Program-made: the position numbers and the translations under genes
In this document: positions 36,401-43,832 of the stretch, piece after piece
How the letters are laid out: each line of letters starts with the position of its first letter
How positions within the stretch are numbered: the stretch's first letter is position 1
Assembly (NCBI GenBank): GCA_003135055.1
Contig: PLDF01000201.1
Span: 1 to 64,000 of the forward strand
Length of the DNA: 64,000 bases
Direction: 5' to 3'
From: Bryobacterales bacterium
GTDB lineage: Bacteria > Acidobacteriota > Terriglobia > Bryobacterales > Bryobacteraceae
The notes under the pieces: model-generated
Database searches by the model: none
The model's input: only the letters and a program-made list of their open reading frames with translations
Told to the model about the DNA's origin: nothing

Positions 36401-36994
36401 AAAGAGTCCGATGATAGCCCGGTTGCCGGGGGCCTCTCGGGTGGGGCTGGCGGTATCCACTATTCCGGGCAGGAGTTTCAGCGTTCCCAGATAGTCGCGG
36501 CCTTTCAGGGATAACTCCTGCATTTGAGTGGAATCCACCAATCCGGACCGGTCGGAACTCTCGGTGTCAATCGGCGCCGGAGTCGAATTCACCGATACGG
36601 TTTCGGTGAATTCGCCCAGTGTGAGAGTGATGGGAGCCAAAACCAGATTCTCGCTCGCGGAGACAAGAATTTCTTTTTCGTCGAACTTCTTGAAGCCCGG
36701 CGACTCCACCACCAGATCGAAGCGTCCGGGAAGTACCTCGGGAAATATAAACTCACCGGCAGCGTCGGTCTTAATCTCGCGCTTGAGCCCGGTGGCGGCG
36801 CTCGTCAGAACCACATCGGCGCCGGCAACCAGCTTGTCGGCGGGGTCCTGAACCCGGCCGGAAATCTGACCTGTGAGTCCTTGCCCGAAGAGGAGCGGCC
36901 CAGCCTGCAGGAAGCACGCGAGGAGGATAGCAGGGCCGGGATCGCGTAACCAGCGGTCGAGGGAACGATTCGATAACAATCCTGCGTATGGCAT
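33482..36994 (-). CDS. Oar-like TonB-dependent outer-membrane receptor, copy 2
   Basis: A 1170-residue receptor with the same architecture as 2174-5626: signal sequence (PGPAILLACFLQAGPLLFGQ), carboxypeptidase-regulatory domain (QISGRVQDPADKLVAGADVV), plug with SGLVDSTQMQELSLKGRDY and TNYQAEYGRSVGGTINTVTK, and a barrel ending VVLGLKLYF. The frame is open to 37171, but the ATG at 36994 has AGGA eight bases upstream and puts the signal peptide at the right distance; the ATG at 37000 is the alternative. Many blocks match copy 1 almost word for word, for example FFFWSQ, NVWDYADN/NVWVYTDN and NYNALQ. Followed by the MFS gene of the module. Confidence 0.9.
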   Translation of the reverse strand: MPYAGLLSNRSLDRWLRDPGPAILLACFLQAGPLLFGQGLTGQISGRVQDPADKLVAGADVVLTSAATGLKREIKTDAAGEFIFPEVLPGRFDLVVESPGFKKFDEKEILVSASENLVLAPITLTLGEFTETVSVNSTPAPIDTESSDRSGLVDSTQMQELSLKGRDYLGTLKLLPGIVDTASPTREAPGNRAIIGLFVNGNRQGTLNLNLDGISTLTLGGGTGPFLEASIDAVAEVKVLQTNYQAEYGRSVGGTINTVTKSGSRELHGGAYYYFRNEDLNGNDFFANSAGLPRSPYRYNNPGYFAGGPVVIPRTNFNRNRNKLFFFWSQDILVRTVPSSVSYQTFPTALEREGDFSQSVNQSGQLVVVKDPTTGAPFPGNIVPSGRIDPQGQALLDIFPLPNTVNPAHTYNSVFQASIQEPRTDQILRVDWNISPNTTFYARGIKDTQAQKGGFGFVLASPAWPQLPVNYEIPAQGIVGTLIHAFSPTRVNDFTFGVNRGAQTEAPLTQAGSAANNRADLKLNIPQFFPGSNPYDFIPNATFGGVSDAPALSIDARFPYFGRNNVWVYTDNYSQISGAHRLKLGVYLEQSAVNEANGSSFNGTFGFDRDPNNPLDTGYAFSNALIGSVDSYTESNGHPGGHVHDLRLEWYAQDTWKATQRFTVDAGIRLYWFRPSFNAFGPTAVFDPSLYNASAQPPLIEPYIDPATGAREGRDPATGQILPAVRIGTFSTAAGTPFQGMKIYPAGDSILKAPPIQVAPRIGFAWDVFGNGKTAVRSGFGMYYDRFPDDEIAQLAASPPLVDSPTAHYTTISSLLSAPLSLSPNNVFGMDGNWKPLAVYNWSFGIQQNIGLGAVLDVAYVGNVERHGMQIRDLNATQYGTDFQPSSIDATLPGNLPLPENFLRPYVGYGSIQYMEFASNSNYNALQVQVRKRFSNNLSFSLAYTWSKVLDVADTWTTPVNPDINYNSRNYAPAGFDRQQNVSISWIYLLPRFAKYWDNKVTRQALNGWEVSGIASFISGAPTTINYSFVNAIDITGATGVGVDTRVDLSCNANLGFGNTSFHRAFNTACVHPPTLAELGVGNAPMYPFIGPGTENFDISLFKTLPLGGDQARRLQFRFEAYNALNHAQFTAVDNNALFNAQGTQVSTTLGNYNAAAPSRRVVLGLKLYF

Positions 36995-37239
36995 GGGCAT
37001 TTTCCTGTAAAGGGGCAATCCATCGGCTGCCTTGCAGAATCCTTCAGTTCCTATGAACCAATACGGAACGGAGAAATACGCAAGGGTAACAACCCGCCAC
37101 GAAAAAACAAGTTCGAATGTGTAATCTATCAGTCGTACAGCGACTGCGGAGGCGCTTCGCGGCGCTTTCAATTCCCAAATCTATGCCTATTGTAATCGGC
37201 AGTATATCGCAACTGACGAATCGAGCAAGGGATTATTTC

Positions 37240-37512
37240 GGAAATATTTCAAACCGATCTGCGGCGTGGTGCGGGGATACTTTGCATACTACGCCATTCC
37301 GGGCAACTGGGCACGCATGAAGGCGTTTCGCAATGATGTTCTGCGACTCTGGCTGAAACGGCTACAACGGCGCAGCCAGCGGACGAAATGGACATGGGAG
37401 CGCTTTGTGACCCGGCTGGGCAACCTGCTACCGGAGGGAGGTCCATCTTCAGCATCCATATCCCAATGTTCGCTTCGACGCCAAAATCCAAGGTAAGAAC
37501 CGTGTGCGGTAA
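37240..37512 (+). pseudogene. 3' remnant of a group II intron reverse transcriptase/maturase
   Basis: Only the C-terminal end of the protein remains: VVRGYFAYYAIPGNWARMKA, FRNDVLRLWLKRLQRRSQR, then TWERFVTRLGNLLPE, the region before domain V in group II intron proteins. At 37432-37440 the four bases GAGG are duplicated, shifting the frame; after the shift the other frame reads EVHLQHPYPNVRFDAKIQGK and NRVR before the stop at 37510-37512, the expected family ending. No polymerase domain (YADD) is present, so the 5' part was lost. Fragment of a dead retroelement. Confidence 0.87.
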
Positions 37513-37570
37513 TGCCGCCAGCACGGGTCCGTGCGGGGGGCGGCCCGTAATGGCTGTCCCTACCGCGACC
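37497..37570 (+). other. Group II intron 3' end (domain V/VI-like)
   Basis: Directly after the maturase remnant, GAACCGTGTGCGGTAATGCC and the following GCCAGCACGGGTC can fold into a domain V-like hairpin with a GCGG/CCGC tip and a two-base bulge. A domain VI-like stem and the end CCCTACCGCGAC follow. The usual AGC triad at the base of domain V is not obvious, consistent with decay. Boundaries are approximate. Confidence 0.5.
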
Positions 37571-38325
37571 AGCGTTCACGCTCGTGTGAACGCGCTTCGG
37601 CCATTCCACGCGCCGTCGACAAATCCTCAATAGCTTCATCGGGCTCGCCCCGCCTATCCCACCCCCGCCGCGGATTCTTCAACCCAGTCCCAATCTTGTT
37701 CCGAACCTCCCGAGTCACGCGCGCCGCCAACCGCCCCTTGTGCCGCGCGAGAAATCTTCGTGCCTCCCTCGCATGCTTCTTAACAAGCTCGCGCAGCGCC
37801 CAGGACAACGCCTTGACCACCATATCGTCCCGGTCGGACACAGCCAAAGCGCAGACCTCGATTCCCCTCCGGACATCCTCAACTTCACCACGCCGGCTCA
37901 GCGCAACGGTGCTGACCAGCGCAGCCCGCCGCCACCACCGATCTTCGCTTTGGGCCCAGCCGCGAATGACCGCGCTGGAAAGCCGGCCATCCCGCCAAGC
38001 CGGTCCCGACGATAGCAGGCAAAGCAGTCCACCGGGGCCCAACCGTCGATTCCCTGGCCAAGTTTCAAAAGTTGGTCGAGTGTGAGGCTCGCAAAGGCAA
38101 CTCTGTGATGTTGGAGAATTTCATAACCGACAAACCGGCAGGCAAAGTCAGTTCGCCTCGCCAAGAGAAGCGCAATCCGACCACCAGATCGGGCCGCGCC
38201 TTCGCCAGCAAGCGAGAATATTCGCGCCGGACGGACCGTGCCGCCGGAGCGGTCCGCGTGGATAGCCCGGCGAGCCGGGAAGCTATCTCGTTCGCGAGCC
38301 GCTGTGCTTCCGTCGCCCGTTCCAT
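37560..38325 (-). pseudogene. Frameshifted AlkD-like DNA alkylation repair protein
   Basis: A HEAT-repeat DNA alkylation repair (AlkD, PF08713-type) gene broken into three frames. Frame 1 (ATG 38325) reads SVRREYSRLLAKARPDLVV; near 38185 the homologous frame changes and reads FVGYEILQHHRVAFASLTLD and LLKLGQGIDGWAPVDCFACY; near 38005 it changes again and reads SGPAWRDGRLSSAVIRGWAQ, RWWRRAALVSTVALSRR and VTREVRNKIGTGLKNPR. Homology ends near 37665; the open frame then runs to a stop inside the intron end. AlkD removes N3/N7-alkylpurines. Two shifts make a functional product unlikely unless they are sequencing errors. Confidence 0.82.
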
Positions 38326-38406
38326 GCTTCAACATAACCGATTCTTGTGGCGCACGCACTCATGCGTGCCGCGTTCACACTTTCCAGAAACCCTGTTCTG
38401 TTAGCG

Positions 38407-39793
38407 TCACGCGGCCTGCGGGATAATCACTTGAAGGCCAAGCTTTTGCGCTCGCGTTGTCAGCGACCGGATCTGCTGTTCGCGATATCTGGCCTCGTAG
38501 TATTCGGTCCCCTTGTCGACGTACTGTTGTCCGTGTTTGATGAGCCGGTAAAACGGGCAGGCGAGCTTTCGGGCCATGGCGGTGATCGCCTTGGGCGCGC
38601 CTAACCGGGTACGCAGGCGCCGGTATTGCGCCCCCAGATAACTTTGACTGCGCCGCAGGGTCGTGGCGGCAGTCCGGAAAGCTGCGGCGGCCCGATTGAT
38701 TACCTTGCGCGTGCGACGCTTGAGGATCTTGCCTCCGCTCTGCTCATTGGTCGGGCACAATCCCAGCCAGCTGGCGAACTGCTTCTCGCTGGGAAAGGCG
38801 CTCAGGTCCGCGCCGGCCTCGGCGATCACGGTCTGCGCGGTTAGCGCGTCCACGCCGTTGACTTGCGCCCAGTCGATCCCGGTAATGCGATACAACTCCG
38901 TCCGCAGATCGAACTCGGGAGCGTTCCGGCTGCCCTTTTTGCCCTTCGGCTTGGGCCCGATCGGCTGCGCTTCCAGATCGATTTTCGACGCGAACGACTC
39001 CAGATGCCGGCGCAACTGTACGTCGCAGGCGGCGATATTTTCTCGATAGACCCGGTAGAGTTCTACCTCCTGCCGCAGCACGAACAGTAATTCCTCGCGC
39101 CAGTTCCCCTCCAGGCTTTTGGCGATATCCGCCGGGATCGCCTTTACCCCGGGCTGGGCCAGAGCGGCCAACTGCCAGCAATCGCGCTCGCCTGCCAGAA
39201 TCGCCCCGATGATCGCCATTCCACTGACGCCGCTTGAGGCCGGTCAGCACGTCGGTGAGCTGCACGTTCATCTCGATCAGCGCTTTCTGCATGCGCTGAA
39301 TCGCGCTGCTCGCGTCCGCCACCAGATTGCCTCTCTGCCGCCACAGCGTTCGCGCGACACGGATCTCTTCGTCTGGCTGGAAACTGTTGTTCAGCAGACC
39401 GAAGGTGTGCAATTTCAGCAGCCATTGGCATTCCTGAACATCGCTCTTGCGGCCGGGCAGGTTCTTGGTGTGACGGGCGTTGACTAGGTAGACTTCCAAT
39501 CCATGCTGCTCCAAGACTTCCAGCACCGGCATCCAATACACGCCGGCGGACTGCATGGCCACGCTACGCACGCCTTTCTCCGCCAGCCGCCGCGCCATCT
39601 CATGCAGATCCGCCGTAAAGCATCCGAAGCGACGCACCGGCTCCGGGTCGCGATCCGGACTCACAGCCACCCAATGCTCGCTGCCCCCAACGTCGATACC
39701 GGCCGCGTCGGGATGCAAAATATCCAATACTTTCCAGTCCACTTTCGCCCGGCCAGACCGCTTCGTCTTGCCTGCCGGCCTTTTCCTGTTCAT
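38407..39793 (-). pseudogene. IS110-family transposase with a +1 frameshift
   Basis: The start ATG at 39793 (MNRKRPAGK) has AGGAG five bases upstream. The RuvC-like half carries AAGIDVGGSEHWVAVS and ARHTKNLPGRKSDVQECQWL with the expected acidic residues. Near 39231-39237 an extra A (CTC-A-AGC-GGC) shifts the frame; the second half continues as SGVSGMAIIGAILAGERD, then the Transposase_20 region LYRITGIDWAQVNGVDALTA and LCPTNEQSGGKILKRRTRK with the family's serine. IS110 enzymes act with a bridge RNA. No slippery site is visible, so this looks like inactivation rather than programmed frameshifting. Confidence 0.88.
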
Positions 39794-40097
39794 GCTTGCT
39801 CCTATTTCCATCGGTATTGTGGACTCGGCCCGGTTCCGATTCGTAAAATGAAAAACTTTCCAACGGGGTCAGATTCGCGAACTATCGGCGCGAACCGCCA
39901 AGAACCAATGCAAGGGATCGGATGAAAACCGGGGCCACGCTCGTGTGCGGGTATAGGCAACACCAGTGTGTGTACGGCCTTAGCTTGCCGAATCCAATTC
40001 TATTCTGGCAGACTTGTCAAGTGTCCAGGGTTTCTGCCGCAAGAGACGTTCCCGCCAGGGATCGTCTGTCGCTCGTGTGAACGCGCGACCCTGTTCT
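39794..40097 (-). other. Non-coding left end of the IS110-like element; candidate bridge-RNA region
   Basis: These 304 bases between the transposase start and the proposed outer core hold no gene. In the IS110 group a bridge RNA that pairs with donor and target DNA is made from this position, in the same direction as the transposase. CACGCTCGTGTG (39937-39948) and CGCTCGTGTGAACGCG (40070-40085) are recognisable; the latter recurs at 37579-37594. The RNA itself is predicted by position only. Confidence 0.35.
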
Positions 40098-40465
40098 CTT
40101 GCGGGAAGTCACACGGTCGTGTTTCTGCCCGCCTGCCGTCATTCAGGCGCGCAACCGTCGCCGGACTTAAGTGAACGGCCTAACATGCGCAACAGAAAGG
40201 CCAGCTCTAACGTAGTGACGCGCACTGCGCAAGTATCTCTTCGTTCTTTCTTTCGGTCTAGCCTTGGGGGCCGCCATGTGAGAGTGCGTACGCCGCGCAA
40301 TGTGTCACGTGCCGCACACTTATGAAGTATTTAGTTCTTCTTTATGTAATCCTAATGCGACTCGCCCTATACTGATTGAGGAATCGCAGAGATACTTTCC
40401 TGCGAGCTGTGTTCGCGGGCGGATCGCCCGCCGCCGTGCCTAGTTATTCGGTCTTGAGGTGTTTT
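40098..40465. other. Intergenic region upstream of the porin gene
   Basis: 368 bases with no supported gene. A -10-like TATACT lies at 40368-40373, about 93 bases before the chosen start; no good -35 partner was found at 16-18 bases. The rest shows no repeat or RNA fold that could be defended. Confidence 0.4.
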
Positions 40466-42232
40466 GTGTCTCATACTCGGTTTTCCTGCGTCCTCGCGGC
40501 CGCGCTTCTTGCGCCAGCCGTTCTCGCTCAACCCGCACCCGGCTTAGCGGCTAACCTTCGGGGCACTACCCGTGGACCCGGAGGACAGCCCGTGGCGGGG
40601 GCGCAAGTCGTTATCCACGCCTTGAATGGCAGCAGCGCCGATCAGACCGTCACCGGCGGCAGCAGCGGCGCCGACTTGAGCAGCGCCAAGTTAGGACGCG
40701 CCGACGCCGATCGCACCGTCACCAGCGGCAGCGACGGCAGCTTTAAAATCGACGGCCTCAAGCTAGGGCGCTACCAGTTAGTTGCCAGTAAGGATGGATT
40801 CGCCAATTCGCCGGAGACCACGGTGCAAGTGGCGGCCGGCCAAACCGCGGAGGTGGACATGACGCTCGGGGAGCTGCCAAAGGCCAGCTTTATGCGGAGG
40901 TTCATCCGGGCATACAAGGACGATTGGAAGCCCTCTTCCGGCAGCAGCGGCCCAGCGCCCAAGTTTCGCGGCTATTCAGCGCCGGTTACCAATCCGCCGT
41001 TTCCCTTCACGGTATGGCCTTATGGCGGCAGCGTGACCATCGGCCAACCGTGGACGCAGGCTGGCCCCTTGATGACCGCTATCTGGGGCGGTTCGAACGG
41101 CGACTGGTGGAAGAAGACCGGCATTCAGATTTATGGCTGGCTCAACGCCGGAGCTAACGTCAGCACCTCGAAACAGCCCGGTTACTCGAACTTTCCCGAA
41201 GCCTACGCCGTGAGAGGAAATAGCATCGAGCTGGACCAGGAGGTGCTCTACATTGAGCGCCAGCCCGACACTGTGCAGACCGATCATATCGATTGGGGTT
41301 TCCGCGTCTCCGGCCTTTACGGGTTGGACTACCGCTTCACCACGGCCACGGGATGGTTCGACAATCAGCTCTTGGGGAAAAACCAGGAGATGGGCTTCGA
41401 TATGCCGATGGTGTACTTCGACTTATATGTGCCGCAGATCGCGCAAGGGACGGATATCCGGGTCGGCCGCTATATTTCATTGCCGGATATCGAAGCTCAG
41501 TTGGCGCCGAATAACTACACTTACAGTCACTCCCTTCTTTATACGTTCGACTGCTACACGCAGACTGGCGTGAATACTACCACCAAGTTGGGTAATCACT
41601 GGCTTGTGCAGCTTGGCGTCTCCGCCGGCTGCGAGACGGCTCCCTGGAATGTGAAAAACCGCAAACTGACGGGCAACGCCTGCCTGGGTTATACATGGCG
41701 TACCGGTCTCGATAATGTCTACGTGTGCGACAACACGCTCAACGACGGGCGGTACGCTTATAACAACCTGACAGCCTACTACACCACCTGGTATCACAAG
41801 TTCAGCGCCGATGGCAAATGGCACGCTTCCACCGAGTCGTGGTATCAGTACGAGGCCCACACTCCCAATGTAAACAACCCCGCCGGGGTGGCTCTGGAGG
41901 TGACCGGCGCCAATGGGGCAATCTGCAATCACGCTTACGAAGTGACTTGTTACGCTCCGGAATGGGCGATCGTCAACTACATCGAGTACCAGATATCTGC
42001 GCACAATTACATCAGCGTGCGTAACGAATACTTTGACGATATGCGAGGCCAGCGGACGGGATTTCGCACGCCTTACACCGAGCACCTGTTGGGCTGGGGC
42101 CACTGGGTAGGTTCCACCATTCTGTTCCGGCCGGAGCTTAGATTCGAACATGCATACAATGCGTCGCCCTACGATAACGGGACCAGGAGGAGCCAGCTCA
42201 CGCTCGCAAGCGATATGATCCTGTTCTTCTAG
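40466..42232 (+). CDS. Outer-membrane beta-barrel porin with carboxypeptidase-regulatory N-terminus
   Basis: A 588-residue exported barrel. GTG 40466 is chosen because GAGG (40456-40459) precedes it and it opens a signal peptide (SHTRFSCVLAAALLAPAVLA). Residues about 30-135 form a carboxypeptidase-regulatory-like domain (GTTRGPGGQPVAGAQVVIHA, SFKIDGLKLGRYQLVASKDG), containing an in-frame 69-base duplication. The rest is a BBP2/OmpL-like barrel: FPFTVWPYGGSVTIGQP, WGFRVSGLYGLDYRFTTATG, VYFDLYVPQIAQGTDIRVGR, and an aromatic end MILFF. It is followed by a small protein with the same N-terminal domain and two KdpD-like genes. In relatives, porins of this kind may sit beside kdp genes. Confidence 0.83.
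   Translation: MSHTRFSCVLAAALLAPAVLAQPAPGLAANLRGTTRGPGGQPVAGAQVVIHALNGSSADQTVTGGSSGADLSSAKLGRADADRTVTSGSDGSFKIDGLKLGRYQLVASKDGFANSPETTVQVAAGQTAEVDMTLGELPKASFMRRFIRAYKDDWKPSSGSSGPAPKFRGYSAPVTNPPFPFTVWPYGGSVTIGQPWTQAGPLMTAIWGGSNGDWWKKTGIQIYGWLNAGANVSTSKQPGYSNFPEAYAVRGNSIELDQEVLYIERQPDTVQTDHIDWGFRVSGLYGLDYRFTTATGWFDNQLLGKNQEMGFDMPMVYFDLYVPQIAQGTDIRVGRYISLPDIEAQLAPNNYTYSHSLLYTFDCYTQTGVNTTTKLGNHWLVQLGVSAGCETAPWNVKNRKLTGNACLGYTWRTGLDNVYVCDNTLNDGRYAYNNLTAYYTTWYHKFSADGKWHASTESWYQYEAHTPNVNNPAGVALEVTGANGAICNHAYEVTCYAPEWAIVNYIEYQISAHNYISVRNEYFDDMRGQRTGFRTPYTEHLLGWGHWVGSTILFRPELRFEHAYNASPYDNGTRRSQLTLASDMILFF
40636..40731. repeat. 69-base in-frame duplication in the porin gene
   Basis: CGCCGATCAGACCGTCACCG (40636 on) and CGCCGATCGCACCGTCACCA (40705 on) are offset by exactly 69 bases and continue into CGGCAGC in both. 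In the protein this gives ADQTVTGGSSG and ADRTVTSGSDG, 23 residues apart, inside the carboxypeptidase-regulatory domain. Confidence 0.7.
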
Positions 42233-42253
42233 TTCCAGTAGGACAGGCGGTGA

Positions 42254-42333
42254 GACAGGCCTCCTGGCCTGTCTTTGCCGCGATCACGGCGCATTCTGCT
42301 TTTCAAGAGGACAGGCCAGAAGGCCTGTCCCAC
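42254..42333. repeat. Two hairpin repeats of the GACAGGCC family
   Basis: GACAGGCCTCCTGGCCTGTC (42254-42273) and GGACAGGCCAGAAGGCCTGT plus CCCAC (42309-42333) are two copies of a palindromic dispersed repeat in the gap before the small secreted protein. Further copies or relatives lie at 52233-52255 and 61981-62003. Too far from a stop and without T tracts to be simple terminators. Confidence 0.75.
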
Positions 42334-42360
42334 TGCCCGCAACTGCGGTATAAACGGAGT

Positions 42361-42741
42361 ATGAGGCTTCTCCTTACCCTGGCTTTGTTATCTGTTCCCA
42401 CGGCCGGTTTCGGGCAATCGGCTGGCGAAATTCGCGGAATCGTCTGGACCGCCGAGGGCAAGCCTCTCGCAGGCGCCCAGGTGTTCATCCATAAAGCGGA
42501 TGAGAACTCGCACCTCACCACAACCAGCGGCGCCGATGGCACGTTTGCGGCACGCGATCTCAAACCGGGCCATTACTGGGTGGCGGCATATGCGGATAAA
42601 GCGCAGTTGATGTCGGAGTCCTCAGTCAATCTGGACCTCACAGCCGGACAGACCGTGCACGCCGATGTGACGCTGGGAAGAAGCACGGCGACTTATAGCT
42701 TCTTCAAACGCATGATCCGCCGTCTCGACGGACTCCACTGA
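42361..42741 (+). CDS. Small secreted carboxypeptidase-regulatory-like protein
   Basis: A 126-residue protein: signal peptide (RLLLTLALLSVPTAGFGQ), then a single carboxypeptidase-regulatory-like beta-sandwich (GEIRGIVWTAEGKPLAGAQV, DGTFAARDLKPGHYWVAAYA, LDLTAGQTVHADVTLGR). The end TYSFFKRMIRRLDGLH resembles the linker ASFMRRFIRAYKDDW after the same domain in the porin upstream. The ATG at 42361 follows CGGAG. It looks like a detached N-terminal domain of the porin type. The KdpD-like gene begins six bases after its stop, so they are cotranscribed. Confidence 0.8.
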   Translation: MRLLLTLALLSVPTAGFGQSAGEIRGIVWTAEGKPLAGAQVFIHKADENSHLTTTSGADGTFAARDLKPGHYWVAAYADKAQLMSESSVNLDLTAGQTVHADVTLGRSTATYSFFKRMIRRLDGLH

Positions 42742-42746
42742 TCCGC

Positions 42747-43832
42747 ATGACGAAGCGTGAAGACCGCCGGCCCGATCCGGGCGACCTGCTGCGCCGCGTG
42801 GAAGCGGGCGAGCGCCGCGACGCGCGCGGACGCCTGAAGATTTTTCTGGGCTATGCGCCGCGCGTGGGCAAGTCGCTGCGCATGTTCGAAGAAGGACGGC
42901 GGCGGAAGGCGCGCGGGCAGGACGTAGTCGTGGTGGCGCTGCAACAGCCGCCCAGTCCCGATATCCAGGCGGTAGTGGATCGCCTCGAGACCATCCCGCA
43001 GGAAGATCAGGGCGCCATCGATCTGGTCGCCGTCTTCCGGCGCCACCCGCAGTTGTGCCTCATCGACGGGCTGGCGCAAAGCAATCCGCCCGGCAGCCGC
43101 AATCCGCAGCGCTGGCAGGATGTGCGCGACCTGCTCGACCGCGGAATCAGCGTCATCACCGCCATCAACGTGCAGCATATCCGCGAGCAGCAGGACGCGG
43201 TGGAGCGCATCGCTCAAAAGCGCGCCACGCATAGCATTCCGCAGGCGTTTCTGCAGGAGGCGGACGAAATCGAAGTGGTGGATGCGCCGCCGGAGGCGCT
43301 GCTCGAAGGCGCCGCCCCGGCGAACATGCCGGACGCCCGGCAGCTTTCCGAGCTGCGCGAGCTGGCGCTGCTGCTGGCCGCCGACGTCATCGACCGGCAA
43401 TTGCAGGAATACCTGGATGAGCACGGCGTCACCGCGCGATGGGGCGCGCAGGAACGCATCCTGGTGTGCCTGACGCCGAAGAGCAGCGCCGTCGAGATGC
43501 TGCGCAGCGGATACCGCAACGCCACGCGGTTTCACGGAGCGTTGCTCGCGGCATACGTGGAGCAGCCCGAGCTAGGCGCCGAAGACCGTGCGCGGCTGGA
43601 GCATCACATGGCCCTGGCGCGCGAGATGGGCGCCGAGATTCATTGCCTGGACGGGGCCGATTTCGTGGCGGCGATTCTCGATTTCGGGCGGGAACAGCGG
43701 ATCACGCAATTGTTCCTGGGCCACAGCTTGCGCGACGCGCACGGGCCGTTTATGCGCAGCCCGGTGGACCGGTTGATCGACGCAGCCGACGAGTTCGACG
43801 TGCGCATCTTCCCGCACAGGGACGCGGAATGA
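42747..43832 (+). CDS. KdpD N-terminal/USP protein with a degenerate P-loop, no kinase domain
   Basis: A 361-residue protein equivalent to only the cytoplasmic N-terminus of KdpD, the potassium sensor kinase: a KdpD domain (residues about 30-240) and a universal stress protein domain (about 245-361, ERILVCLTPKSSAVEMLRSG). The nucleotide-binding parts are altered: GYAPRVGKS (35-43) has Arg where the family has Gly, and LCLIDGLAQSN (103-113) replaces the usual VDELAHTN. No membrane segments or histidine-kinase domain follow. It overlaps the next, canonical copy by four bases (ATGA). Probably a regulatory, non-catalytic partner. Confidence 0.87.
   Translation: MTKREDRRPDPGDLLRRVEAGERRDARGRLKIFLGYAPRVGKSLRMFEEGRRRKARGQDVVVVALQQPPSPDIQAVVDRLETIPQEDQGAIDLVAVFRRHPQLCLIDGLAQSNPPGSRNPQRWQDVRDLLDRGISVITAINVQHIREQQDAVERIAQKRATHSIPQAFLQEADEIEVVDAPPEALLEGAAPANMPDARQLSELRELALLLAADVIDRQLQEYLDEHGVTARWGAQERILVCLTPKSSAVEMLRSGYRNATRFHGALLAAYVEQPELGAEDRARLEHHMALAREMGAEIHCLDGADFVAAILDFGREQRITQLFLGHSLRDAHGPFMRSPVDRLIDAADEFDVRIFPHRDAE

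Larger units (their letters stand above)
38390..40097 (-). mobile_element. IS110-family insertion sequence (degenerate)
   Basis: An IS110-type element of about 1.7 kb. The transposase gene (38407-39793) is on the minus strand, with about 300 bases of non-coding DNA on its upstream side. The ten-base sequence ACCCTGTTCT occurs at 38390-38399 and 40088-40097 and is proposed as the pair of end/target cores; terminal inverted repeats are absent, as usual for the family. It lies beside a palindrome (GCACGCA-CTCA-TGCGTGC, 38351-38368), a common kind of target. End positions are inferred from the direct repeat alone. Confidence 0.6.

Noticed and set aside
43439-43828. Long N-terminal extension of the second KdpD-like gene
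   Set aside because: It lies within the first KdpD-like gene in another frame and is Arg-rich; ATG 43829 starts exactly at the KdpD domain.
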